The translations under genes were made by a program, and so were the position numbers. The notes beneath the pieces are model-generated. The model was not told the origin of the DNA, did no database searches, and saw only the letters and a list, made by a program, of their open reading frames with translations. From Rhabdornis inornatus (Eukaryota; Chordata; Aves; Passeriformes; Rhabdornithidae): a stretch of 64,000 nucleotides of DNA. Shown piece by piece: positions 49,465 to 61,107 of the stretch (its first letter is position 1; every line of letters begins with the position of its first letter). The stretch lies in contig VWZS01007655.1 in assembly GCA_013397075.1 (NCBI GenBank), positions 1,054,633 through 1,118,632 on the forward strand, in the 5' to 3' direction.

Positions 49465-50199
49465 TCTCATGTGCAACAGAAGGACTTTCCACTGAGCTGT
49501 ACCTCCTATGCAAAGGTTTCAGAACACTTTGCACACAGCAATGCAGCAGCACAACTACACTGTCAGAAAGGAGAAACTTGCTCTGTTATAGAAACTGAAA
49601 ACGATGAACCAAAGCTCAGCACTAAAAAGTAATTAAAATACTCAATGTAAAGGGTAACTGGAAATCATGACTTTCAGATTAATGAGAGCTCAAACTATTT
49701 GTGGGGGAAACATTTCTTGTCCTGTAAGGGGAAAAAAAAAATTAAAAAGACAAAAAAAGACATTTCCCCTTCCCTAGTCTATCCCAAGAAGTCAGGTCAA
49801 GATTTCAACATTTTCACAAACAAACAAACGAACAACACCAACAAGCTTTGAGGAGTGCCATCAGCTATCCTGAATGCTCTATTGCAGAATCAAGCAGACT
49901 TGCCAAACATATTTTAAAAAGAAAACTTTGAATCCTGTTTCTGCAGTTTCAGACAGTCCCCAGCAAAGTCTGGTTTGGGAGACTTGCAGAAACCAGTATT
50001 TCCCTGTCACTTCCCTTTCTGAAAAACACTGTGTTCCTACTTAATTCCAGAGAATTTGAGCACAACCAGAACCACCCAGCTGATAAACTGAGCCGGTGTG
50101 GGTGGGGATGAGCACGGCGACAGCTCTGTCTCTTTTGGGGCAGCTGTGGGGAGCAGCACAGGTGGTGACAGCACAGGGAGCCCTGCAGGGCAGGAGAAG

Positions 50200-50230
50200 C
50201 CCAGCTGTGCCCAGCTGTGCCCAGCCCAGC
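50200..50230. repeat. Short tandem CCAGCTGTGC repeat
   Basis: Two exact 10-bp copies followed by a partial third (CCAGCCCAGC). Confidence 0.9.
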
Positions 50231-51954
50231 CCTCCTGCCCCCCACCCTGCAGAAGGTGTTTGCAGGTTGCAGGTCACCTGCAGCCCCACCTGCTCCACTC
50301 CCCATGGCCAGGACAGCCCTGCACAGGCAGCATCCAGCCCAAAACATTCCAGCCCAGACTAACCCCAGGAAAGGCTTTGCTTTTGCAGCAGAGGGAGGTT
50401 AAGCAGGAATAAATGTGTCTGTGTTTCTGGGCTAGCCCAGGCTGACGGCTGCACTTCACCATGATCCACGAGCTCTGTGCAGGAGTGCAGGTGACAGCAG
50501 CTGCTGGTTATAGCACCAAAAATAGCCTTTACAACTCCAGCTAAGCCTCACACAAAGTGAGGCCTTAAAACCAGAGCTGCAGCTGAATCCCCTTTCCAAG
50601 AGAGGCCTGTATGACACAGGTACAATAACAGCTGTGCTCCCTCTTACTGAAAACAGATTTCTCAGCTACGTGCTGAGCACTCTGTCACTGGTAGTGACAC
50701 AAACCTGACTCAATGCACTTTGGTTTCTAAGTTTTGAGCTTGGATGTGACTATTTTGCTTCCTTGAGGAAAGAGGTTTGTTTTCCTCTGTGTCACCAAGG
50801 TCTCCTCACCTTCTAATGTGAGAATGCCAGGGTGGTGCTGAATAGCTTTACATGGAGAAGGAACAACACAACACACAAGGAACACAGCCAGAGGGGGATT
50901 CACCCCTTCAAAGTAACTCTACCAGACGGTTCAACTTCATCCAGGCAACTGTGAGCAATAAGGCCCAAAACTTGTATCAGTATCCTCTGCTTCCACCAAT
51001 CAAAATTTTTTGAGACTTCTAGTGTCAGGCATAAAATAGAGCTTGCATGGTAACGTACTTATGTAAAACACATCCTTATATTTAACTTAACATTCAAAAA
51101 TGCTCAACTGGCATATCCTGTCAAAGGATAAAGCAAAGTTAGAATTTCAGAAGAGGCTGTTCAGTTGTTTTAATCTTCTATTCCAGTTCTAAGTTCCTAT
51201 TGTATAAATAACATTTATTTTAATCATGTCCCATAAATTAACTCCACATACAAAAGTGAAATCAAATACTTCAATTAAGATTTGTGTGGTAGAAATATCC
51301 TCATCTAAATGAGCTCAAAGGAAAGCACTCTCAAGACTTGAAAATCATTTCCATTCTTTATCTCAGCGCAGAAAGAACAGATTTGAGTGGAGGGAGGTTG
51401 GAGATGTGCTGTTCCAGCAGCTCAGGGTGTCCCCAGGGTTTTGCAGAAGCACTGAGCCTCTGGCCCGGGTTCCCCGGGGCTCATCTGCCCCCAGACTGTT
51501 CCTCTCCTTCTCCTCCTGCTCCTCGGCCAAGCCCAGCCTTCCCCCCTTGCCTCCTGTTGTGCTGAACCTGCTCCATCAGCCTGTCCCTGCCAGCACTGGC
51601 AGTGCCCAAAGCCCTGCTTTGGGAGGAGGAGCACCTCTCAGAAAGACTTTTAATTTCACTAATCTCCCTGGTGGGGTCAAGTGTCCCAGGGCCCTGCTGC
51701 TGAGGTTTGGGCTGTCTCCCCTGGGACACCCTGCAATTTCCCCACAAGTGCTGCAGCTGCCTTCACTCACACCCAGCTCTTCTCCCCCCACTGCCACACG
51801 TGTCAGAACCTGCAGAGACCACAAAGCAGCTCACTTGTCACTTGGTGATTAATAACACATCACTTACTCCTTGCGCCAGCAAAAACCCCACACCATCTTC
51901 AGCCCTGAAGATATATTGCAAAAGTTTTATCATCATCACCTCGACTTTTCTCAG

Positions 51955-52292
51955 TGAGAAAGCCAGAGTTCTTTCAAAAAGCTAGCACAGGATTTTCCTC
52001 GAAGAAAAGCATAGGTGACATCAGTAGCCCAAGAACTTCCACAGATTTTTTTAAAAACCCTCAGATTTCAGAACAGTTCTGGCTCTCAAAACATCTGCCT
52101 TACAAAGGTGATTTTGGTGGCTACTTAAAAGCAGAGCAAACTTCAGTTGTCACACAATCAGTACAGCCAATTGAATTAGAGAAGCATATTTATGCACCTA
52201 ACAAGTTTGAATCTGCAGAAAAACCTGCTGGGAGCGATTTGAAAAGACTAATGAGACTTTTCCCATCACCAGACGGGTATATTCTCCTTTAA
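51955..52292 (+). CDS. Candidate terminal coding exon, unknown protein
   Basis: The sequence CGACTTTTCTCAG provides a reasonable splice acceptor. From it, a frame entered after one base of a split codon runs for 111 codons to TAA at 52,290. The peptide is soluble in character, with mixed Lys, Glu, Ser, Phe and Pro, no Cys and no hydrophobic segment. It includes TDFFKNPQISEQFWLSKHLP, YKGDFGGYLKAEQ, ELEKHIYAPNKFES and the ending LFPSPDGYILL. The composition is more protein-like than most frames here, and is reminiscent of small ciliary or sperm-tail microtubule proteins, but I recognise no specific family. The frame stays open only back to a stop at 51,906-51,908, so it would need upstream exons, which I could not identify. 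Frames of this length occur several times by chance in 64 kb. Confidence 0.3.
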
Positions 52293-53761
52293 AGGTTTAT
52301 GAGCATGTCATTTAGTTTCACTACAGCTTTTTCAAAATCATTAATGAACTTGTGAAAACAATTAGAGAGATAAAAGGCCAAGAAATTTATGTGTTAGCCT
52401 GAAACCTGTAACAATTCAGACTAGGCAAGGCAGAGGAGAATGCACTGCTTTGAAGGCATCAGACAGAAGATCCTGATGATTTATGCCTTTTAAAATTATC
52501 ATTCCTAATTTTGTTCCTGATAATCTTCAAGTGGAAAAATATCTTCTTAAAACTTGATCTTGGAGACTCTGTTGCTTATTAAAACAAGAGGGACAGCAGA
52601 ACAATCTCGTTAGGGTGAACAGAAAGACATGAATGTCAGGCCATATAAAACACACCTCATTAATATCTGCATTAACTGAATGGCAGAGGCATGAATGCTA
52701 TAAAGACTTCATCTGCCTTTGATCTTTTGAAGCTACCTTTGAATAAGTCCCAACCAACTACAGATTGCAGAAGAAAAGCAAATGTTCAAAGGGAGAAAGG
52801 ACCTAGAATCACAGACTCAGTGCCACAGCAGTCTTTTCTTACTCTGGGCATGCATGGATTACTTTGGCAAATGAGCCCACCAAACACTGTGACCAGTGAA
52901 TACACTGAGTACTTTCCCTTGCAAAGACATTTTCTCTTCTGTGCCAGGCTTACAGGAACAGGAATAGACATGGAGGAAGCCCTGTTCTGCTTTAGAGCGC
53001 CACATTCTCCCTGTGAGCAACTCCAGCTCCACAGCAGCACAAATATCCTTCAGGGATGTCTGTGCACATCAGAGCTCTGGGCACCAGCATATCCCACACC
53101 TGGGCCTGGGCTGGGGCTGGACAGCCCAAGGTGCTGTCACCAGTGCAGCACAGGACTGAGCTGCAGACAGGTGTCCAAACTTCCTCCAGCTGTCAAACTA
53201 CTCCCCTGCTTCCCCAGTGACTTCCAGCTGCTTGGCAGCCCTCAGCCCATCTCCTGCAGCAGAGGCAGGAGCTGCTCTTCACCAGTGCTCTGCCTGATAG
53301 CATAAACCTCTTATCTGTCTCCATTACTAAGGAACAACCAATTTGTTTTAGAGAGACTGCTCTGGGAACAAAAAAAGAAAGTAATGACCAGCTTGCTAAA
53401 GTGACAAGCAAGCTATAATTTTTCTCTTCTGTATGTGAAGACTGTTGTATTCTCAGCCCTGTGATACTGAGCCTGTGCCTTGGCATTACCATCATTCCTG
53501 CAAGTGGTTTCTCTTCTTCACTAGTTCCCCTCAGACATACAATTGCTAATTCAGAAAATGGAGACTGCAAGCTTCACTTCTTCCCCTTTCCCTTGGAAAC
53601 ACCACAAGTTTGGCCAGCTATGTGGCAAAAAAATATACCTAAATATAGGTCAAAAACAACATCGATTCTGGATTATTTACAGGTTTAGTTTGAAGATTAA
53701 CTCCAGTAGAAACTTTCTGTCTCTGGGAAAGTCTGAAAATCGAATCCCTTCTCCTCTGCAG

Positions 53762-53826
53762 ATTAATGACCTGGAACTGGCAAATGGGATCACTGTAGTC
53801 TGTCCCATCACAGCCTCATGGCTTAG
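53762..53826 (+). CDS. Candidate 65-bp internal exon
   Basis: A strong acceptor, CCCTTCTCCTCTGCAG, precedes 65 bases that are open in one frame (INDLELANGITVVCPITASW, Leu) and end CTTAG followed by the donor GTAATG. Entry would be at a codon boundary and the last two bases would start a split codon. Both splice sites are good, which is rarer than an open frame alone. It lies 1.5 kb after the candidate terminal exon ending at 52,292, so the two would not be consecutive exons of one coding transcript. No matching neighbour exon was found. It could belong to a non-coding transcript or be chance. Confidence 0.2.
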
Positions 53827-55203
53827 GTAATGTCTGAAAAGCATTTGGACCACAGGAAGGGGAGCGTTTCCAGTGTGGTTTCATTTCTTAGGTGACTATG
53901 TCACTTGCAGAAATAGAGCTTGGCTGCCTCTGTTATGCCATCATTTCTAAGTGGTTTAACCTACGTGCTGGGCTCTCTTTTCCAGTAGCTATGGACGATT
54001 TCAGTTTGGGTCCCGAGTCCCAAAGCTCGAGACAAGTACACTCAACTCCTGGCTGAGAGTCAAGTCATCTTGGAGCAAAAGAACAAGTACAAATGGCTCA
54101 GAGTCAACATACAGTGATAGAAAAAAAGTGGGACATTTTACCATCCCCTACACTCACACAAACTGGACTGCACTAAGCAGGATTGGTCCACAGCCCAGAA
54201 AAAGGACTGGAAATCTTGGCAATGGCTCCCATGATTTTCAATCATTTTGGTGGTGAGTGAGAAACCCTAGCTAGACTCTTCAGCCTCTAGGATCCACCTC
54301 TAGGAAGAGCTGCACTGTGTCTTCTGCTGCAACAATCAGCATTTGCACAGACCACCCTTGTGCACAGAGCTGACACTGCAGTCCCTGCTGCCACTCCATA
54401 AACCTGCACACTCCAATGCTTGCTCCCCTACGTCAGAATCTGGCCCAGCCTCTGTGTCTGGAGGGAAAATTGCATTCAAATGTTCTCCACACTAGTGATT
54501 TCTTCCTTCCTCAACATGCTCCAGTCTTCTAATTGCCTTGTTTGGATTCTCCTCTCATCCCTCAAATCTTTCTGATGGGAATAGAATACACAGTAGATGA
54601 CAACTTTCAAGTCATTTTCATGTCACGTCTGATAGCTGCGGTAGGAAGGTTATTGATACTGTTATTAATTCTTTCATTTCAATTTTCCCTATACATTTCT
54701 GCCCCCAGCAAACCCTCAGTATAAAACGATTTCGTGAACTGTTTCCAGCCTGTTCCTGATGTTGCTCTCAGAATGATCTGAAGGCAGATAATACAGCTGT
54801 CATTTCTCCAGGCTCCACTGCCATGCAATGATAAAACCCAAATCGTGGTTTTGATGGTGCCAGACTTTACAAGCTATTAAGCTGTCTCTGCCAAGAGATG
54901 GTTTTCCCTTTACAAGTTCTGGGCTGACACAGGGTTTCCATGCTCTCCACAACACTTAACATCCCATCTCTGCCCAATTGTCTGCCTTTCTTTTTTAATC
55001 TGACTGCCATTATAGCAGCAGACTCAAATGAGAAAATCAGCACAGCCACAAGGGGCAATCACTTTATTTGTCCTCAAGCGGGGTGTCAAGGACAAATATT
55101 TGCATTTAAACAGGAAAATATAAGCTATGTAAAAAACAAAAAGATAACCCTGCCTTCTGCTTTAGATTTCTGTACCTTTTTTTCCTGCTGAAAGATCTCA
55201 CAT

Positions 55204-55239
55204 TCCCTCCTAAATCTCACAAGTCCCTCCTAAATCTGA
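55204..55239. repeat. Tandem duplication, 20-bp period
   Basis: TCCCTCCTAAATCT occurs twice with a spacing of 20 bases; the flanking bases (CA and GA) differ slightly. Confidence 0.9.
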
Positions 55240-58054
55240 GAAATTAGAAGCTATGCATATGGCCAAGAACTGCACTGAAATCCCAGCAGCTTTAGTGAGA
55301 CTCAGACACCGCAGAGAGTTGAGATGTAGAACAGGTGGGAAGAACACGACCTATATTTCATTCCAGCTCAGTTTGATTACTTCAGGCATTTACTATTCTG
55401 ATCTGCAAACTGGGTCTTGCAGGAGATACCTGGCCTTCTCCAGTCCCCCTAGATTTTGCTTGTGTAGATTACACTGCACTGAGGGCAGACACATTTATTT
55501 AACCTTTGCTTAAACACCAACTCCTGGCCATACTACCCATCTTCCAGGAGTTTTCAAGAGGCTCACCAATTTTTGCTGTAAGTTGCCAAATAAGAGTTTA
55601 TAGCAAAGGAAAATTATTCATCAAAGCCTCAGGTGGCTCCCCTGGACCCCAGCACAGCTTGCCCACAGCAGATGTTTGCCTTGAACCGCATTCTGTAGCT
55701 CTTGTCTGGAAGTGCCTATAAAACCTCACACCCTCAAACCATGCCATCCCAGCAGTGCCCTCATGCCTCCATGCTGGGTATCAGAGACAGCTTCTCCACA
55801 CTCCCATCCCCACCTTTCCTTTGACAGGCAGCAAAAGCCCAGCCAAAGGAGAGAGAGCAGTTCCTTTTTCCCACTTTGCTGAAACCTCGCCAAGCCTGAA
55901 GACGTTTTCTAGCTGGGAATTTTCTAATGTTGACAAACACCAATTCAGTTGCAAAGCAAATTGTTGTGAAATGAAGGCCATAGGGAGAACAGGGTCATCT
56001 CCCAAAGGTCGTATTCCAGCCAAAAGCCCTCCAAAATGACAGCCCACCACAGAGACGTGATGTCCCCTGCCAGCAGCACGCAGCCTGTGAGCAGAGCACA
56101 CCTGCAAGTCTGCACAGCTCTGCAGTCAAAGCAAAAACCTGGTACCCTGCACTGGCACAAGGGGAGGACAGACAGATACAGCCATCTGTGCCATCTGCTG
56201 CTAGACCACTTAGATCATCCCCAAAATGTGCACTGTGCCTGTATCCTGGAACAGGCTCATTTTCCTAAACACTGTGGCAGTGTCACTGGAAATCTGCTTC
56301 CCAAGTGAACTGCTAGGGTACCCAAGCAGAAGTTTGGACTCTGAATGGCAGGACCATAGTTGCCTTCAATGCAAGGGTCAGGCAACACAGTTCACTTTGA
56401 ATTCTCCCCTTCCAAGCTTTCTAGGCACCTGGAAGAGCCAGCAAAAAAGGGGGACAATATCACTTGTTCAATTATTTTTCCATTCTTCACACATACTTAC
56501 AACCAAGAGACTGCTCCAACTAGATAAGCAACTGAGCCATATTTACACTTGCTCCTAAATCATTGACTTCCAAGTAACTGCTTTAGGATGGCAAGAACAT
56601 CAAGTTAAGAAGCAGTAATTTTCCAGCATGAAGAGATGAGGTCATATCTGCCTATTCTGCTTTAGATTTTCCAGTGCAAGAGTGAGCCGTTTCTTCCTAT
56701 GCATTGCACGCGCCTTTCAAGCATACTGTAAGTTGTATTCTAACAAGCTGGAACATCTTGCTTGATGACATCTCTGTTCAAATTGTTATTTTCCTCCATC
56801 TGGGTCAGGGCTTTGTGACTCTGACACAATGAGAAGAGCACACATATTTTCCATGATTTATACTTTGCAAAGGCCCAAGTGCAGATGCAGAGCTCTGGCT
56901 TCCACCCTTCTTCCAACCAGTTGCTTCCACTTCCAACCCAACTCAGTCCACAAGGGGACATTCCACTTTCTCCCTTCAGCTTCCAGAGAGCAGAACCAGT
57001 CATGGTCTTTGCACATGATGATGTGTGTCATTTTCCTGTCTGACCCACAAGACAACATGACAGAAGCAGCCCACATCAGCACCGAGGAGCAGCAGCAGTG
57101 CACCAGGCACCCTGCACAAATGTGTCTGTGACGAGCAGCCACCAGCCTGTGACACAGCCAGGGCTGCTGCCATGTGAGCTCACCTGTCACAACTCACACA
57201 TCCTCATACAGCACTTGGCTAATTTCCAGTTATTTGCTTTTACAGTGTCTCTTGCCTGACAACAAACCCAGCGTGCTGCAGCATTTCACAAATAGCCATG
57301 CAGGGCTTTTACCTTCAAAGGAAATCCCCAGTGAGGCCACTGTTTCCACTCCATTACTCTTCCTCCACTGACACCAGGTGTCCACCCTCCCCAGCAGGCA
57401 CAGAGCAGCAGATGTGTGGCAGACCACATTGCACAATTTGTTAGATCAAGGTTAGAAAAAACAATAATAAGCCTGTCTGTCAGGGATAAACAGACCGGTT
57501 TAATTACGGGTATGCTCTGACAGGAAGAATTTGCCATTCAAGCGCTTCATGGCGCTCTCCCAAAAATACATGACGACCCCGAGAACATCAACAAACATAT
57601 CCTCACATCACCCCTGCTGGGTGAAGCAAAATCCATTTTACAGAGAGGAGCATGAAATGGGGCGTGTTCCTACAGAAACCCATGGCACATAGAATCTACC
57701 AGCCCCTCTGATGTCACAGCAACAGAGTCCCTCCTTGGAGAGTGAGGCCTCCCATCAAAGCTCATTTAACCCCTATGCAACATTCTACCTAAAATGTCAC
57801 AGTGCTTTATTAAGTTTTGTGCTATTGTGCTTGATTTATCAGCAGAAAAACTGAATAGAGGTGATTCCTGCCTTCTTCCCACCCTCCTGGCCTCCCTTCA
57901 GATTATTCACTAAACGTGACTGCAGAATGCAAAAGCCATCCTGTCTTTCTCAGCTATTCTCCTTGGAGAGACTGGCTCTTGCTTTGCACTGCTTACGCCA
58001 AAGATGGCAAAAAATATCAACTGTGTGGTAAAGATGTCTCTATCTATCAAGTCG

Positions 58055-58279
58055 CTCCAAGGGAGTTTTAGGCTGGACATTAGGAAAAACCTCTTCACTG
58101 AAAGAGTTGTCAAGCACTGGAACAGGATGCCCATTAAAATGGTGGAGTCACCGTTCCTGAAGTTATTTAAAAGGTGTGTGGTTTAGTGGTGGACTTGACA
58201 GTGCTGGATTAATGGCTGGACTCAATCATCTTAAAGATTCTGTCCAGCCTAAAGGATTCTATTACTCTAAAATTCTGTC
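58055..58279 (+). mobile_element. CR1 LINE, 5'-truncated 3' end (ORF2 C-terminus plus 3' UTR)
   Basis: This is the 3' end of a chicken-repeat-1 non-LTR retrotransposon in the + orientation. The frame ending at the TAG at 58,184-58,186 translates to the characteristic end of CR1 ORF2: a FRLDIRKNLFTERVV block, then HWNRMP, VESPFLKLFKR and a stop. Downstream is the CR1 3' UTR signature, with a GGACTTGACAG...GGCTGGACTCAATCATCTTAAAG stretch (58,192-58,238), a CCAGCCTAAAGGATTCTATT block and two or three degenerate copies of the terminal ATTCTATG-type octamer. Only about 225 bases remain, so the copy is a typical 5'-truncated insertion with no reverse-transcriptase or endonuclease domain. The reading frame is open over the retained part but the element is incomplete and cannot be active. 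The left boundary is approximate because the sequence before about 58,050 is not recognisably CR1. This is the best-supported feature in the window. Confidence 0.9.
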
Positions 58280-60998
58280 CCAGCAAACTGCAGGAAAGCT
58301 TCTCTGCCCCTTCAGACACAGAGACCTGTGAGAAGGCAGTGGAGCCACCATCACTCAAGTGATGTAGCTTTTATCTGCTCTGCAACTCTCACTGTCCATC
58401 CCAGGCAGCCCAGGCACAGGAAAGCAAAATGTCTGCCAGAAATGGAATATCTTAGGAAAATGATGGTAGTACAATTACATTAAACACCCAAAATAATCCT
58501 GCAGGGAATGTGCAGCCTGAACAAGAACGAGCCCTCCAGGAGCAGCAAGGCTCTGAAGGGTGCACACAGTAAAGCAATGCACAGGCCATCAGGAATTTGG
58601 ACTCCTCTCACCCTGACTTTGATGAGGTGCTCAAAAAAATGGGAATGAAGAAATTGGAATTTGGGTCTAGTTGAAAGTCAGAGGACAAGTATAAGGCAGA
58701 TCAGTGCTTCAGCTGGTATTTAGGGGCTGGATTGTGCTCCCACTCTTAAACCACAGAGCAAAGAGCTCAACAAATGCATTGCCTGGACATCCTGCTTCTG
58801 GCCAGACATCATGTGGTGGCCACTGCCACCTCGTGGCACTGTCACCTGCACAGGGGCCCTGAGACCAGCAAGGACCCTTCACCCTGTCACAGCCATGAAC
58901 AGCACAGCTTAAAACAAAGGACCTCTCTGGGCTGCACAGTGGTGTGGAAGCAAGAAGAGATCAGACTGAGTAGTTTTCCCCATCTGTAACACCCTTGAAA
59001 AACATCCTCTGCCTAATTCCAGGCCAGCTTATTCAGGCCAGTGCTGCCTGTCAGGACATTTTTGCCACCACAACGGAACAAAGCAGGTTCTGCTGCATTG
59101 AAAGCACACTTGTAACTGAGATTTTTTACATGTGGTACAGTTGCCCTTTAAAAAAGGGAACTCTTAACATTTACAAGAAGAATAAGGCCTGGAGAGACGT
59201 GAAGTTTTCAGTCCTGATGCACGGCTGAGAAAACACAACACCTGTGCCACTAGAGTTTGTTCAGGGTGTATTGGGTGGCATCTCCTGCAGAGATGATGGT
59301 GGCATTATTCCAGCTGTCCCTGCTGTCTCAGAAGCTGCTCCAACAAGATCACTCGACACATATTTGGTAGGAGCTGATGTAGAGCACTGTTTTCATGGCT
59401 TACACACAGTCCTTTGGGCAAGAGTCACCACAGGTTAACCCAGGCAGCACAACAGCAGGAAACATTTCCTCTAGGGGCAAATAAAACCTTTTCCAATCTT
59501 CCCCTCCACAACTCAGTAACATTGCAAAGTTTTTGTAAAAACATGGGTGAAACATGTAATATATCCTTGAAGATGTAACACCCACTTTCAGATGTCCAGG
59601 AGAAGACAGTCTGACCATGTCTCATTTTTCCCTGCCAGGTTATGTGGGAGAGTAGACACACAGAGCAGGCACCCCTGTAATTATAACTTCTATCTGCTAA
59701 CCCCAGCTCCTGGGGAAATGTGAGCATCCCTCTTGCTGCTGTGACCCCTGCCTCCTGTGCCCAGTGACATTTACTGTTGTGGTCTCCCTCACACTGTAGG
59801 CTGTCCCCCAAAATCTTTTCATTCTGGACCATGTCAAGTAAATGGAAACACTGACAGGGAGGGTAATTTAAGCATCTGGAATCCAAACTGCCATTAAAAC
59901 ACTGGCACACGCAGGAGCACATGGTGATATCCTAAGGAACCATAGCCAATCTGAAGAACAAGAGGCAATTTTCCTCTGTCTCCTGCTCTCTTTATGGCTC
60001 ATACTACCTGCCATAAGTAGCTATTAAAGAGCCCATACCACAGCATGGCAGAGAGGAGGGGGAACCCAAAGTATGCCACAAAACATTCTCCTCAAATTCT
60101 GCCCATCAAAGGGAATTTAATCTCCAGCTGTCTAACATTTAAGAAATATCAAGTAAAATGGTGAGAATAGACTGAAAAATGCTGGGTTTTGCCATTGTGC
60201 TCACTATTGAGGGAAGCATTTTTGATGGGGTGACCTTTGCATCGAGCTGTGTTCATACTGAAATGCATTCTGCAGACCATGAAAAAAAAGCTGCTGCTTT
60301 TGACAGCTGAACTCAATACATAGGAGCTATTTAAGAGAAGCTGCTTTACAAACAGTGGGTGGCAGATGACAATTAGTTTTTTTCTTCTATTATGGTTCTG
60401 GGGGGGTATGGGAAACTATCACCATTAGTCACAGTGTGCTTGATACAGCAACAAAGAAGGACCAGGCTCTTTCTGTCTCCTTTCCCATGTTTTATTTTCC
60501 CCATGTATCTGCACACATCACCTTTATTCCTCCCTACATGTGCACACGCATTCATTCTTCAGTCTGTTCACAATTTTGTCTCCCTTTGCTTTAATCCAAC
60601 CCTAAATATGTTAAATATTTAAATATGCTAAATTCAAATGTGACTGCCTTCCTGAGCTGTTGGAAGCATTTTGCATTGGTCCTTAAAGATCAGGATAAAA
60701 AAGTTGAATCCAAGCAAGACAGGGATTAAAAGAGGAGGAGGGGAAAAAAGAGTGGTGCAGGAAAGAGAAGGGGCACAGCACAGATCCTCCAGCAGATCTC
60801 AGGGAGAGCAGGAGCTGGGACACAGGGAATGAAGGATCCTCAAAAGATCCCCAAATCCCTGGAGAGGGGCCCAGTGTTCCTTCAGCCTCAGGCAGAGCTG
60901 GCCTGGGAGGGAACAGCAAACCCAGGTGCTTCTTGGCCACAGAAAGGCCATTTTCAAGGTTTTGGAAACACCATCCCTTGTGGGGATCTCCAGAGCAT

Positions 60999-61020
60999 CA
61001 CCTACCTCTGTAGGTAGGTG
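60999..61020. repeat. Perfect hairpin, 8-bp stem and 6-base loop
   Basis: CACCTACC and GGTAGGTG flank TCTGTA. The stem does not extend further, so it is too short to be a microRNA precursor or a convincing RNA gene. Confidence 0.9.
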
Positions 61021-61060
61021 CTCATGGCTCTCCTCTGCCCCACCAGCTGAGCCTGGAAGC

Positions 61061-61107
61061 ACCAGTAAAGCCCAGCTGGGTTCAGGAATACCAGTAAAGC
61101 CCAGCTG
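61061..61107. repeat. Tandem duplication, 29-bp period
   Basis: ACCAGTAAAGCCCAGCTG is present twice, exactly, starting at 61,061 and 61,090. Confidence 0.95.

Larger units (their letters stand above)
48310..51950. other. No gene seen
   Basis: Mostly non-coding. A doubled CCAGCTGTGC lies at 50,200-50,230, and a GC-rich pyrimidine stretch at 51,480-51,560. There is an AAAC-type run at 49,816-49,834 and a TAAT-rich inverted pair at 49,446-49,464. Frames in the GC-rich parts overlap on both strands and are not supported. Confidence 0.5.
52293..58050. other. No gene seen apart from the 53.8 kb exon candidate
   Basis: A 204-codon + strand frame with an ATG lies at 52,691-53,305. It has no recognisable domain and its second half is Cys/Ser/Pro-rich, as GC-rich chance frames often are. 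The rest is ordinary non-coding sequence with the 20-bp-period duplication at 55,204. Confidence 0.45.

Noticed and set aside
52691..53305. A 204-residue + strand frame with an ATG
   Set aside because: With about three stop codons in 64, one or a few frames near this length are expected in 64 kb. No domain, splice or promoter support.
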